Source of the DNA: Methylotuvimicrobium alcaliphilum 20Z
GTDB lineage: Bacteria; Pseudomonadota; Gammaproteobacteria; Methylococcales; Methylomonadaceae
Direction of reading: 5' to 3'
DNA length: 64,000 nucleotides
Assembly (NCBI RefSeq): GCF_000968535.2
Contig: NC_016112.1
Location: 1,426,001 to 1,490,000, forward strand
Of the stretch, positions 45,466-54,697 are shown piece by piece. How positions within the stretch are numbered: the stretch's first letter is position 1; every line of letters begins with the position of its first letter. The translations under genes and the position numbers were made by a program. The notes under the pieces were generated by a model. That model did not search any database. It was not told the origin of the DNA and was given only the letters and a program-made list of their open reading frames with translations.

Positions 45466-47025
45466 ATGAAATTTCTTGCTGTTCATCCTAGCCCGCTGAT
45501 GTATACCAAGGTGTTTTTACGCCTTGAGCCGCTTGGGCTGGAACAAGTTGCCGAAACGGCCCGGCGGCAAGGTTACGATACACGGTTGATCGACTTGCAA
45601 GTAGAGTCTCATCAAGATTTATTTCGGTTAATGGACGATTGGCAACCCGATATCGTTGGTTTCTCGTTGAATTATTTGGCCAATGTTCCCGAGGTCATCG
45701 ATCTCGTTAAAGCCGTGAAAGCTCGTTTGCCGAAGAGTTTTGTCTTTATCGGCGGGCATAGTGCGTCGTTTACCGCCGAAGAATTATTGGAACACGGCGA
45801 AGGCAGTCTTGATGCTATTCTCAAAGGGGAGGGCGAGTCGGGTCTTCCTTTGTTGTTCCAAGCCATAAAGGAAGACAGAGAAAACGTTCATGACGTGCCC
45901 GGTGTGGTGACGATGAAAGGCGAGGGCGGACAGCCGACGTTTATCCCTGATCTTGACAATCTTGCGCCGGCTCGCGACTTAGTCCGACATCGTAATAAAT
46001 ATTTTCTCGGTACGCTCGATCCTTGTGCGTCGATCGAATTTTCCCGAGGTTGCCCGTGGGACTGTTCGTTCTGCAGTGCTTGGACATTCTATGGACGAAG
46101 TTATCGCGTGATGAGTCCCGATAAAGTTGTCGAAGAAATGGAAAAAATTCGCGAGCCCGGTATTTTCATTGTCGACGATGTCGCATTTATTCAAGAAAAA
46201 ATGGGCTTCGAAATCGGCGAGGCCTTGGCTCGGAAAGGCATTAAGAAAGAATATTATTTGGAAACGCGCGGCGATGTGTTGCTGCGTAATAAAGACGTCT
46301 TCAAGTTTTGGAAGGAGCTTGGGATGAGCTACATGTTCTTGGGTATCGAGTCGATCGATCAGGACGGGCTCGAAAAATATCGTAAACGTATTGATTTGAG
46401 TCGTAATTTCGAGGCTTTAGAGTTTGCGCGGACTCTGGGTATCAATGTCGCGATCAACATCATTGCCGATACCGATTGGGATCATGAGCGTTTCCGTGTG
46501 GTCAGGGAATGGTGTAAAGAAGTTCCTGAAATTGTTAATATCAGCGTCAATACGCCTTATCCGGGAACCGAGAGCTGGCTAACCGAGTCGCGTAATTTGA
46601 CGACCCGCGATTATCGATTGTTCGATATTCAGCATGCGGTGCTGCCGACGCGTTTACCGATAGAGGAGTTTTACGCGGAATTGGTCGAAACTCAGCGTGT
46701 GATGTTTACAAAACACATGGGGTGGGCGGCTATGCGCGATGTGACGAAGGTCTTGGTCGGCAATTTAATGCGCGGCCAAACGAACTTTGCGAAGAATCTG
46801 TTTAAATTCGATAAAGTATTCAATCCGGAATTGCAATTGGCAGACCATCAAATGCCGGTTAAATATCAAATGAAGCCGCCGGTTAAAGACACTAAATTTT
46901 CCAGCGCCAAGGCGTTATCCAAGTCGCTGTATGTTCATGAGCCGTTAGGGCGGACGAGTCGACAGTTGGATGACGATACCGAAAAATTTGTCGATGAGAG
47001 TCGGGGCGCTTTGAGCGAGTCTTGA
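45466..47025 (+). CDS. hpnR: Hopanoid C-3 methylase HpnR (B12-binding radical SAM)
   Basis: 519 residues. The N-terminal cobalamin-binding domain (about 1-150) is followed by the radical SAM domain with Cys196, Cys200 and Cys203 in SRGCPWDCSFC. HpnR adds the C-3 methyl to hopanoids and marks 3-methylhopanoid producers such as aerobic methanotrophs. The start MKFLAVHPSPLMYTKVFLR is typical, with an AAGGAG site upstream. A gene-proximal repeat ends about 105 bp before the start. Confidence 0.9.
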   Translation: MKFLAVHPSPLMYTKVFLRLEPLGLEQVAETARRQGYDTRLIDLQVESHQDLFRLMDDWQPDIVGFSLNYLANVPEVIDLVKAVKARLPKSFVFIGGHSASFTAEELLEHGEGSLDAILKGEGESGLPLLFQAIKEDRENVHDVPGVVTMKGEGGQPTFIPDLDNLAPARDLVRHRNKYFLGTLDPCASIEFSRGCPWDCSFCSAWTFYGRSYRVMSPDKVVEEMEKIREPGIFIVDDVAFIQEKMGFEIGEALARKGIKKEYYLETRGDVLLRNKDVFKFWKELGMSYMFLGIESIDQDGLEKYRKRIDLSRNFEALEFARTLGINVAINIIADTDWDHERFRVVREWCKEVPEIVNISVNTPYPGTESWLTESRNLTTRDYRLFDIQHAVLPTRLPIEEFYAELVETQRVMFTKHMGWAAMRDVTKVLVGNLMRGQTNFAKNLFKFDKVFNPELQLADHQMPVKYQMKPPVKDTKFSSAKALSKSLYVHEPLGRTSRQLDDDTEKFVDESRGALSES

Positions 47026-47115
47026 CGGTATTCGTTATCGGTTTGGCAGATATTCCGGTAGAGACGAGGCGACTGTCTCTACCGGCCTAATGTTTTGAAA
47101 GGAATAATAATCGAT

Positions 47116-48153
47116 CTATCGGATCCAGTTTGTGTTCCATTTTAAATGCGAGGCTAATTCCGCCTCGATGAGTTGATCGTAATGGCGCTGCAGAGTTGCC
47201 TCTGTCGGGCGCGGAAACAGTGACGTTTCGATTTCGGTGCGTAGTTGCGTCAACCAGTGTCTTCTCAATACGCTATCCTCGGGGATTTCGTGCTTAAAGT
47301 CGGATTTGCTTGGCGTGCCGACGATTGCGAGTTCGATTGGACTTGATTTTTCCTTTACGTCGATAATCGAAGCAGACGCGGCAGCGTCGGGTATTTCGAT
47401 GCCATCGATAAGTTTAAATCGTTGTAATGCCTCCGGGTTAAGTAAGCGGTTTTCCGCTTCGGATTCGACTAATTGCCCGTAGTGGCGCAGCAATACGCAA
47501 TCGGCCGGGCGCGGAAATAATGTTGCTTCGACTTCGGTGCGCAACTGCGACAATAAGTGACGTCTCAATACCGAATCTTCGGGAATCGGAATCTTTTGTT
47601 CAACCCGTATTGTAGTGTCTCTAACCGGAGCACTTTCAATTATTGATACCGTGGATGCGGCGGGTTTTCGGCTTTGTTCCGATATTTCAGAGTGAGATTG
47701 CTTGAGGTTTTTTTCAATTTGCTTGAGTGTCCGTCCTGCCCGGCTTTTGATTTCTTCCCGTTGCCTAACCTCTCGCCATATCAGAAAAGGCAATATCAAG
47801 CCGATGACGGCAAATAAACCTGAAACCGCAGCCCAGATTAAAACGCCTTTCGTGAATAACTGAAAAGTCCACCAAGAAAACCCTAGTAATACGGCAATGC
47901 CGAAGGAAATTTTCAGCGATAACTTAAAAGTTGAGGTACTTGAATTGCCGCTATAGATGTAAGCAGGGTCGATGCCGTTTTTTAAATCTTGGAAATGTGC
48001 GGTATCGTATTTCGAATGTTTGGCGGTTTCGAGCCAATCGAGGCTTCTTCTGAGTCGTTTTTTATGTACGGTGTTTCTTATAGCCAGAAGCATAATAATC
48101 AATGTGGTCGACAGTGTAGCGGCCATGGTGATCATGATTTCGTCGGTAATCAT
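47116..48153 (-). CDS. Membrane protein with duplicated C-terminal motif, unknown
   Basis: About 345 residues. Three membrane segments lie in the first 130 residues. The C-terminal half carries two copies of a roughly 48-residue unit: IPEDSVLRRHLLSQLRTEVE (then TLFPRPADCVLLRHYGQL) and IPEDSVLRRHWLTQLRTEIE (then SLFPRPTEATLQRHYDQL). No family is recognised. The ATG at 48153 has a GGGGGTAG-type site and is preferred over an upstream frame extension. Confidence 0.68.
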   Translation of the reverse strand: MITDEIMITMAATLSTTLIIMLLAIRNTVHKKRLRRSLDWLETAKHSKYDTAHFQDLKNGIDPAYIYSGNSSTSTFKLSLKISFGIAVLLGFSWWTFQLFTKGVLIWAAVSGLFAVIGLILPFLIWREVRQREEIKSRAGRTLKQIEKNLKQSHSEISEQSRKPAASTVSIIESAPVRDTTIRVEQKIPIPEDSVLRRHLLSQLRTEVEATLFPRPADCVLLRHYGQLVESEAENRLLNPEALQRFKLIDGIEIPDAAASASIIDVKEKSSPIELAIVGTPSKSDFKHEIPEDSVLRRHWLTQLRTEIETSLFPRPTEATLQRHYDQLIEAELASHLKWNTNWIR

Positions 48154-48316
48154 AGCTACCCCCTTTATTGTAATAATTTTTGGTTGTGTCCATTTGCCGT
48201 GACAACAGAAAAGCTGAGTTGTCATGAGATCCTGCGACCTAGCATGCGTTCAGATGAAAGTCAAATGTAAATCTAACAGAATTGACATTAAATATCTAAT
48301 AATTTATTGAGAGGGG

Positions 48317-49576
48317 TTAAAACATGCCGCAAAAGGGCATTACGGTAACCCAATCGCCGGCGGATTTTGATGTATCTTGATGATTCAAAATAATAAACGC
48401 ATTGGCTTTGCTCATCGACATCAAAATGCCCGAGCCTTGTTTGCCGGTCGTCTTGACGATCCAGTCGCCGTTTTCGTCGCGGCTGACAATACCGCGTTGG
48501 ATTTCGGTTCGGCCCGGTTTTTTGCGTAAATTTTCGGTCGTTCTTGCCGTTAAGGTCGGGGCTATCGGCTTGTCGACGATGCCGAGCATTTTTTCCAAAG
48601 CCGGCAGCACAAAAAAATAAAAAGTCACCAGCACGGCAACCGGATTCCCCGGCAGCCCGAAGAAGGCGGCATTGCCTATGCGCCCGAATGCAAGCGGCCG
48701 GCCCGGTTTGATCGCGACTTTCCAAAAATCGACTTGTCCCGAATTTTTCAAAGCCGTCTTCGTAAAATCGGCTTCGCCGACCGAGACGCCGCCGGTCGAA
48801 ATAATCACGTCGGCATGGCGGCCTGCCTCATTGAAGCGCTGCAAAAGCACTTCGGCATCGTCTTCGATGATGCCGAGATCGATGATCTCGATGTCGGATC
48901 TGTCCAATGCCGCGAACAAGCTGTAGCGGTTACTGTCGAAAATGCCTGCTTCGGTCGGAATTTGATGCGGCGCGACGATTTCGTTGCCGGTCGATGCGAT
49001 CGCGACGGTCAATTTGCGTTTGACGTTGACTTCGCAAATGCCCAGGGAAGCAAGCAGGCCGATATCGGGCGGAGTCAGCAGTTTACCGGAAGCCAATACG
49101 GTTTCGCCTTGTTTGATGTCCTCCCCGGCGCGGCGAACGTTTTGGCCGGCCTTATGTCGGGAGTCTATTGTGATGAAACCGTCCTTAATTTCGGCATGCT
49201 CTTGCATGATCACGGTATCGAGCGCTTCCGGCATCGCGGCGCCGGTCATGATGCGCAGACAAGTTCCTTTTTCGATGCTGCCGCGAAAGGGTTCTCCGGC
49301 CAAAGCAATGCCTTTAACGGCTAGACGAGCGATGCCTTGATCCGGAAGATCGGAACTGTGCAGCGCGTAACCGTCGACCGCCGAATTGGTGTGCGGCGGA
49401 ACATTCGACGCCGATACGACGGTTTCATGCAAGACTCGACCGCGCGCTTTTTCGATCGGTAACCTTTGGTAGCCTTCGATTGCAGGTAGATTGTTTAAAA
49501 TACGGGACAGCGCCTCTTCGCAAGGCATCAGCCCCGATTCGAAAATGTCGGTGCAACTCGGTTGGGTGTGAATCAT
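48317..49576 (-). CDS. moeA: Molybdopterin molybdenumtransferase MoeA
   Basis: 419 residues. MoeA inserts molybdate into adenylated molybdopterin. NSAVDGYA near the N-terminus, RIMTGAAMPEALDTV, STGGVSVGEADF and GLPGNPVAVLVTF are conserved blocks. It overlaps soxA by ATGA and is the last gene of the minus-strand set soxYZA-moeA. The pairing with sox genes is unusual, since this operon has no molybdenum enzyme. Confidence 0.95.
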   Translation of the reverse strand: MIHTQPSCTDIFESGLMPCEEALSRILNNLPAIEGYQRLPIEKARGRVLHETVVSASNVPPHTNSAVDGYALHSSDLPDQGIARLAVKGIALAGEPFRGSIEKGTCLRIMTGAAMPEALDTVIMQEHAEIKDGFITIDSRHKAGQNVRRAGEDIKQGETVLASGKLLTPPDIGLLASLGICEVNVKRKLTVAIASTGNEIVAPHQIPTEAGIFDSNRYSLFAALDRSDIEIIDLGIIEDDAEVLLQRFNEAGRHADVIISTGGVSVGEADFTKTALKNSGQVDFWKVAIKPGRPLAFGRIGNAAFFGLPGNPVAVLVTFYFFVLPALEKMLGIVDKPIAPTLTARTTENLRKKPGRTEIQRGIVSRDENGDWIVKTTGKQGSGILMSMSKANAFIILNHQDTSKSAGDWVTVMPFCGMF

Positions 49577-50409
49577 TTGCGGATACTCGGGCCGTTAATC
49601 GGAATGCCGTTGCTCATTGTGCTTAAAAAGTATTCGAGATTACGAAATTCTTCGCTCTGCGCGCCGGGAGATTCTGCTCTGATTTGTTTGAGGCATTCTG
49701 AAAAACGCCGGTGCAATGTGCCGGTTTCGCCCCATTTGAGACGATACACCGGCCAATGGCTGGTATGGCCCAACGACGGGCTCAACAATTCGGAACGCAG
49801 CAGTTTGCCGGCGTTTTGCACATGACAGGTCGCGCAGGCGAAATTCAATTGACCTTGCCGCCGGTAATAATAGTCCTTGCCGGCTTCATAAGCGGCCAAT
49901 GCGCGCGGGTCGGAAGCGGGGATTTCGATCGCGATGGTTTTCCCCCTGCTGGTGTAGGCCAGATAGGCGAGCAGTGAGGCGATCTCGCCTTTCTGATAAG
50001 GAAGAGGATCTTCATCGTTTCGTTGCCGGCAGTCGTTCAGGGCTTTCGCAAGCGTGACGACTTCGCCGCTTTCACCGTTCCAAACCGGATAAAGCTGCGC
50101 GATTCCGACTCCTCGTTCCGGCAGGCAATCGGCATAATGTGCGCCGTTGCCGAAAGGGGTGTTGAATAGGGTTTTGCCTTCTTCGATCGCCCATTCGTAA
50201 GGCGGAAACTCCTCGATCGCTCGCCAGGATTCGCGCGCATTCGGATCGATCGCGTAAACGCCGTCGGCGTAATCTTGAAGCGACAACGTCGGAAAAAGCT
50301 TTCGATAATGTTCGACGAAGGCGCTTCGGTCCTGTTCAGGATTGGCATGTGTCGAATCGGCAAAACCGCAGATGAGCAGGGCGCCGGCAAACAGTGCGGT
50401 TTTGGTCAT
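49573..50409 (-). CDS. soxA: SoxA c-type cytochrome
   Basis: 278 residues with a signal peptide ending near THA. One heme site, CATCH (about residue 201), and the cysteine in RRFSECLKQIRA that ligates the active-site heme of SoxAX are visible. Further cysteines YADC and NDC could form a disulfide. SoxAX attaches thiosulfate to SoxY. No soxX follows. It overlaps soxZ by ATGA. Confidence 0.9.
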   Translation of the reverse strand: MTKTALFAGALLICGFADSTHANPEQDRSAFVEHYRKLFPTLSLQDYADGVYAIDPNARESWRAIEEFPPYEWAIEEGKTLFNTPFGNGAHYADCLPERGVGIAQLYPVWNGESGEVVTLAKALNDCRQRNDEDPLPYQKGEIASLLAYLAYTSRGKTIAIEIPASDPRALAAYEAGKDYYYRRQGQLNFACATCHVQNAGKLLRSELLSPSLGHTSHWPVYRLKWGETGTLHRRFSECLKQIRAESPGAQSEEFRNLEYFLSTMSNGIPINGPSIRK

Positions 50410-50726
50410 GACGGATCGGTCAAGATTTGCTCGGCGCTGCCGGTGAGTCCCCGGTTATCGGTCCAATCGACTCGAATCAGGTCGCCCATTTCGATGCCGT
50501 TCAACACAAAGGCGAAATATGGATTCTTCGAGATGCTGCCGGCCATCCGGGCGGTGATTATTGTTTTGTCGTTATGGCGAACGGTCAACGTTTTGATGTA
50601 ATGCGCTGGAATCAACTCATTTGTTTCGGGGTCTCGGTTGCGGCCGTGTTCCATCGGGTGTGCGATCAATATTTTGAGTTCGGTCGTGTCGTCTTTGCGC
50701 TTGATGCGAATTTTCGTGTTTGCCAT
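50406..50726 (-). CDS. soxZ: Sulfur carrier complex protein SoxZ
   Basis: 106 residues with the standard pattern: KILIAHPMEHGRNRD near the start and AGSISKNPYFAF. It forms the carrier heterodimer with SoxY. The ATG at 50726 lies just after the soxY stop; a GTG at 50735 would overlap it and is less likely. Confidence 0.93.
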   Translation of the reverse strand: MANTKIRIKRKDDTTELKILIAHPMEHGRNRDPETNELIPAHYIKTLTVRHNDKTIITARMAGSISKNPYFAFVLNGIEMGDLIRVDWTDNRGLTGSAEQILTDPS

Positions 50727-50727
50727 C

Positions 50728-51177
50728 TTAGCCACCGCATCCGCCGATCGTAACTTTGACTTGTTGGCGCGCGCTGTAAAGCGTTTCGCCCGATTTGATG
50801 ACCGCGATCACGTCGCAGGTTTCGGCCATTTTTAGGTGAGCTGAAACGAACGGCTCGGTTTCCGGTGCGATATTGAAAATAGCGGCCAGAGGCACAGGGT
50901 TCTTTTCGACCAGAATTGCGATGCTTTCGACATTGGCCAGCGTGCTCGATACCGTGATGGGCACGACGGCGCCGTCTTCGGCTATCAGAGGCAATTTGAG
51001 CGCGATCGCATCCGATTCGACGATGGTCGCGTCGGCGTACAATCGATCCAGCGTTCGATCAAGCTTGCCGGGAGCGAAGTGGTCCTCGGCCCAATCCGCG
51101 AACGCAAGCCGAGGTGCGATTACACCGCTACAGGCGATCACCGATTGTATCAAAAATGTTCTTCGAGAATTGGACAT
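50728..51177 (-). CDS. soxY: Sulfur carrier protein SoxY
   Basis: 149 residues with a twin-arginine signal (SRRTFLIQSV) and the C-terminal carrier motif GGCGG, whose cysteine holds the sulfur intermediate. First gene of the operon with soxZ, soxA and moeA. soxB and soxCD are not nearby, so full thiosulfate oxidation by these genes alone is not supported. Confidence 0.94.
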   Translation of the reverse strand: MSNSRRTFLIQSVIACSGVIAPRLAFADWAEDHFAPGKLDRTLDRLYADATIVESDAIALKLPLIAEDGAVVPITVSSTLANVESIAILVEKNPVPLAAIFNIAPETEPFVSAHLKMAETCDVIAVIKSGETLYSARQQVKVTIGGCGG

Positions 51178-51230
51178 GATTTCGTTAAAATAAAGTCGAA
51201 TAGGGCTATTCTATCCGATAAAGGCAAAAT

Positions 51231-51509
51231 ATGATTACTCTGGAAATGGTCGAATTATATAAAAAATACGGCGGCGATATCGATGGCTGGGCGCGCACGG
51301 CCGTAAGCAATGAAAAGTCGGTCATGAGCGACGCGGACTGGTATGAAATCGACGCTTTCGTTCATGAATACGGCTTGGTTAAATCGGGTCTGGCATCGGC
51401 GCGTTATGCCGAAAAACTGCACCATCGAATGTCTGCGGCGGTCAGCGACGAAGATGCTTTACAAGGACTGAAGGCGCTCGTCGAAGAATCGCGGCAGGGC
51501 GCGCTTTGA
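51231..51509 (+). CDS. Small conserved-looking protein, unknown
   Basis: 92 residues, mostly helical and acidic, without a signal peptide. No family is recognised. Divergent from soxY with a 53-bp gap, so the two probably share a short promoter region. Start MITLEMVELYKKYGG. Confidence 0.6.
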   Translation: MITLEMVELYKKYGGDIDGWARTAVSNEKSVMSDADWYEIDAFVHEYGLVKSGLASARYAEKLHHRMSAAVSDEDALQGLKALVEESRQGAL

Positions 51510-51631
51510 GTTTTTGCAGGTTGGGGCGCCCGGCTCGTCATGGATAATGATGAGTGTCTGACAGGGCGTCGGGTGAGCGCCCGGAAAACCGAAATTTGAT
51601 ATGCGACCACAATACTGAAACGGAGCAAGCA

Positions 51632-52057
51632 ATGACTGTCAAAATTGTTGAAATCATCGAGGCGATTGAATTTATCAGCGCAGATCCCAGCCTGGATAGC
51701 GAAGCATTTTTGTCGCGCGAAACCGGTAAAATTCATATCCGCTCCGGTGATTTTGATTTTGATGACGCGGAGGATTTACCCGAGGATCTGGACGACCCCG
51801 ATCGCTATATCGGCTTGCCGCATAAGCACGATCTTGATCTAGGCAACTCATTGGTCCGATCGTTTGTCACTGAGTTTTGCCCAAGTGAAAGCGAAAAAGT
51901 CCGGGATATGTTCAGAAAGCGCGGAGCCTATTCGCGGTTCAAGAATTGGGCGGAAAGCAAAAATCTCCTGGACGATTGGTACCGATTCGAGAATGAGTCT
52001 GCCGAAGCGGCTATTCGCGAGTGGTGCGAGGATAATGATATAAAATTGACGGGGTGA
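51632..52057 (+). CDS. UPF0158 family protein
   Basis: About 141 residues. The pattern of the UPF0158 family is visible: EAIEFI near the start, YIGLPHKHDLDLGNSLVRSF, and GAYSRFKNWAE...LLDDWYRFE near the end. Acidic and cytosolic; no function is established. The ATG at 51632 follows a CGGAG site. Confidence 0.85.
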   Translation: MTVKIVEIIEAIEFISADPSLDSEAFLSRETGKIHIRSGDFDFDDAEDLPEDLDDPDRYIGLPHKHDLDLGNSLVRSFVTEFCPSESEKVRDMFRKRGAYSRFKNWAESKNLLDDWYRFENESAEAAIREWCEDNDIKLTG

Positions 52058-52077
52058 CCGGGCGTATCGTTTTCTTT

Positions 52078-52298
52078 ATACCCTTTGCTGGTCAAATTTC
52101 GGCGCCGGGGTGTCCGTCAAAGGACCCAGCCCCTAAATTAGTAAGACTATTAACCATGACCGATGGGCTATGGAATTTAGGGGCTGGGTGAATACGTCCA
52201 TGTAGGCTCTGTGACAGCATCCCTGCTGTCAAAGCCTTTGCCGAACATCCCGGTGCCTCCATACGTCAATGCCGAAATTTGAAGTGCGATGGGTATAA
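52078..52298. repeat. Type A core-hairpin repeat
   Basis: The ends are TATACCCTTTGCTGG and GTGCGATGGGTATA, with TA at each outer edge. The hairpin is TGACAGCA, TCCC, TGCTGTCA as in the nested copy at 20613. A variant of the palindromic module with CCAGCCCCTAAATTAG is included. Downstream to 52780, remnants of M2 (CTCATCGCTATACATAA at 52539) and short repeats; no gene. Confidence 0.8.
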
Positions 52299-52780
52299 CC
52301 TAGAAATAGCATTTCACCATGAAGATCATGAAAAATAGGAAGTCAATTCAATAGACTATTCTGCGAATCATAGGGTATGGATTTACCCAAAACGTGAACT
52401 TTCTATTCTGGGATTCCGCGTTGCTTCATCCCGACCTGCACTGTCAAAATAGTCGAGTATAGGCTGGGGTGAGGCACTAACCCATGCGCATCTAGCTAAA
52501 ACGGTCAACCCGTACGCTTTCCTAATTTCCGTACTCATCGCTATACATAAGTCATGTATTACCCTTTTGCAATCTTAGACAATGTGACCTCGAAGCCATT
52601 TATTGTAACTTGACATTCTCGGCCTCGAAGCGACCTAAATTCAATACAAGGGCGATTTTAATCGCCCTAGGCGAATGAGAACTTGCTCCTACAAGAAACA
52701 TGAGCAAGTCAGGAAGTTAGTTTTAGCGACATCCTTAGCTTGATGCGTATGTGCACGAACCCCGGCACGATACTGCGGCA

Positions 52781-54643
52781 TTATCCGCAAAATTGCTCGA
52801 TGCTCTGCAATATGCCTTGGGTATCCAATCCGCAAAAACTCAGTAATTCTTCGCGCGTGCCTTGTTCGATGAAGGCATCGGGCAGGCCGATGTTGAGCAC
52901 CGGCATCACGATTCTTTGCGCCTGCAGAAATTCGTTGACTGCGCTGCCGGCGCCGCCGGCGACGACGTTTTCCTCGACCGTGACGATGACGTCGTGACTC
53001 TTGGCCAGTTCCAGAATCAATGCTTCATCGATCGGCTTGACGAAACGCATGTTGACTACGGTCGCGCCGAGTTGCTTGCCGGCCTCGACCGACGGCGTAA
53101 CCATGCTGCCGAACGCCAGAATCGCGATGCGGCCGCCTTGATGGCGCAATTCGGCCTTGCCGATCGGTAGCGCGGTCATGGTGCAATCGACCGGCACGCC
53201 CGGGCCTTTGCCGCGCGGATAGCGTACCGAAGCCGGGCCTTTATGCAGATAACCGGTATAGAGCATCTGCCGGCATTCGTTCTCGTCGGCCGGTGCCATG
53301 ATTAGCATGTTCGGCAGGCAGCGCATGTAGGTGTAATCGAAACTGCCGGCATGGGTCGGGCCGTCCGGGCCGACTAAACCTGCGCGGTCGAGCGCAAACA
53401 ATACGTCCAGGTCCTGCAAGACCACATCGTGTATCAATTGATCGTAGCCGCGTTGTAAGAAGGTTGAATAGATCGCGACGACCGGTTTGCCGCCCTCGCA
53501 GGCCAGGCCCGCCGCTAAGGTCACGGCATGCTGCTCGGCGATGGCGACATCGAAATAACGCTTCGGAAAGCGTTCGGAAAAAGCGACCAGGCCCGAGCCT
53601 TCGCGCATTGCCGGGGTAATGCCCAACAAGCGCTCGTCCTGCTCGGCCATGTCGCAGAGCCATTGTCCGAATACCTGCGTATACGTCGGGTGCGGAGAAG
53701 GGGCCGATTTCGGCAGACAATCGCGGCTCGGGTCGAAGGCCGGCACGCCGTGATAGGCGAGCGGGTCTTTCTCGGCCGGCGCATAGCCCTTGCCTTTCTT
53801 GGTGACGATATGCAAGAAACGCGGGCCGGAAATGTGTTTTAGATTCTCCAGCGTTGACACCAGCATGTCCAGGTCATGGCCGTCGATCGGACCGATATAA
53901 TTGAACCCCATTTCCTCGAACAAGGTGCCGGGCACGACCATGCCTTTCATGTGCTCTTCGGTCTTGCGCGCCAGCTCCCAGACGCTCGGCATGCTGCTGA
54001 GAGCTTTCTTGCTTTCTTCGCGTACCGAAGAATAAATCTTACTCGACAGAATCTTAGTCAGATAATTATTCAACGCGCCGACATTCGGAGAAATCGACAT
54101 ATCGTTGTCGTTCAAGATCACCAACAGATTCGCATCGATCGCACCGGCATGGTTCATTGCTTCGAAGGCCATGCCGCCGGTGATGCTGCCGTCGCCAATG
54201 ATCGCGACACAGTGCTTGTCCTCGCCGCGTAAACCGGATGCGATCGCCATGCCTAAGGCCGCGCTAATCGACGTGCTCGAATGGCCGACGCCGAAGGCAT
54301 CGTATTCGCTCTCGGAACGGTTCGGAAAGGCGCAAATGCCGTCGCGGGTGCGAATCGTCGTCATGCGCTCCTTGCGTCCGGTCAGGATCTTATGCGGATA
54401 GGCCTGATGGCCGACATCCCAAACCAATTGATCGCGCGGCGTGTCGAATACGTAATGCAGCGCCACAGTCAACTCTACGGTGCCGAGGCCTGCCGAAAAA
54501 TGCCCGCCGGAAATACTGACTGTGTGGGTCAGAAACTCGCGAAGTTCTTTGGCAAGCGGAATCAGATTGGCTTTGGTCAGTTTTCGTAAATCCGCCGGTT
54601 TATCGATCAGGCTCAGTAATGGATACTCGTTAGCTAGGTTCAT
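52781..54643 (-). CDS. dxs: 1-Deoxy-D-xylulose-5-phosphate synthase
   Basis: 620 residues, the normal length. The thiamine diphosphate motif [18 protein letters not shown] (about 149-166) and the transketolase C-terminal segments [18 protein letters not shown] are present. It is the first enzyme of the MEP pathway and makes isoprenoid precursors, here probably also for hopanoids and sterols. Monocistronic or first in a short minus-strand unit. Confidence 0.97.
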   Translation of the reverse strand: MNLANEYPLLSLIDKPADLRKLTKANLIPLAKELREFLTHTVSISGGHFSAGLGTVELTVALHYVFDTPRDQLVWDVGHQAYPHKILTGRKERMTTIRTRDGICAFPNRSESEYDAFGVGHSSTSISAALGMAIASGLRGEDKHCVAIIGDGSITGGMAFEAMNHAGAIDANLLVILNDNDMSISPNVGALNNYLTKILSSKIYSSVREESKKALSSMPSVWELARKTEEHMKGMVVPGTLFEEMGFNYIGPIDGHDLDMLVSTLENLKHISGPRFLHIVTKKGKGYAPAEKDPLAYHGVPAFDPSRDCLPKSAPSPHPTYTQVFGQWLCDMAEQDERLLGITPAMREGSGLVAFSERFPKRYFDVAIAEQHAVTLAAGLACEGGKPVVAIYSTFLQRGYDQLIHDVVLQDLDVLFALDRAGLVGPDGPTHAGSFDYTYMRCLPNMLIMAPADENECRQMLYTGYLHKGPASVRYPRGKGPGVPVDCTMTALPIGKAELRHQGGRIAILAFGSMVTPSVEAGKQLGATVVNMRFVKPIDEALILELAKSHDVIVTVEENVVAGGAGSAVNEFLQAQRIVMPVLNIGLPDAFIEQGTREELLSFCGLDTQGILQSIEQFCG

Positions 54644-54697
54644 AGTATTTTCTCAATGGATGCTTCATTAACCATCAAACGAAGCGGGCCAAAAGGC

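Noticed and set aside
45261-45491. Short frame before hpnR
   Set aside because: It spans a type A remnant and a gene-proximal repeat, overlaps the hpnR start, and has no recognisable domain.
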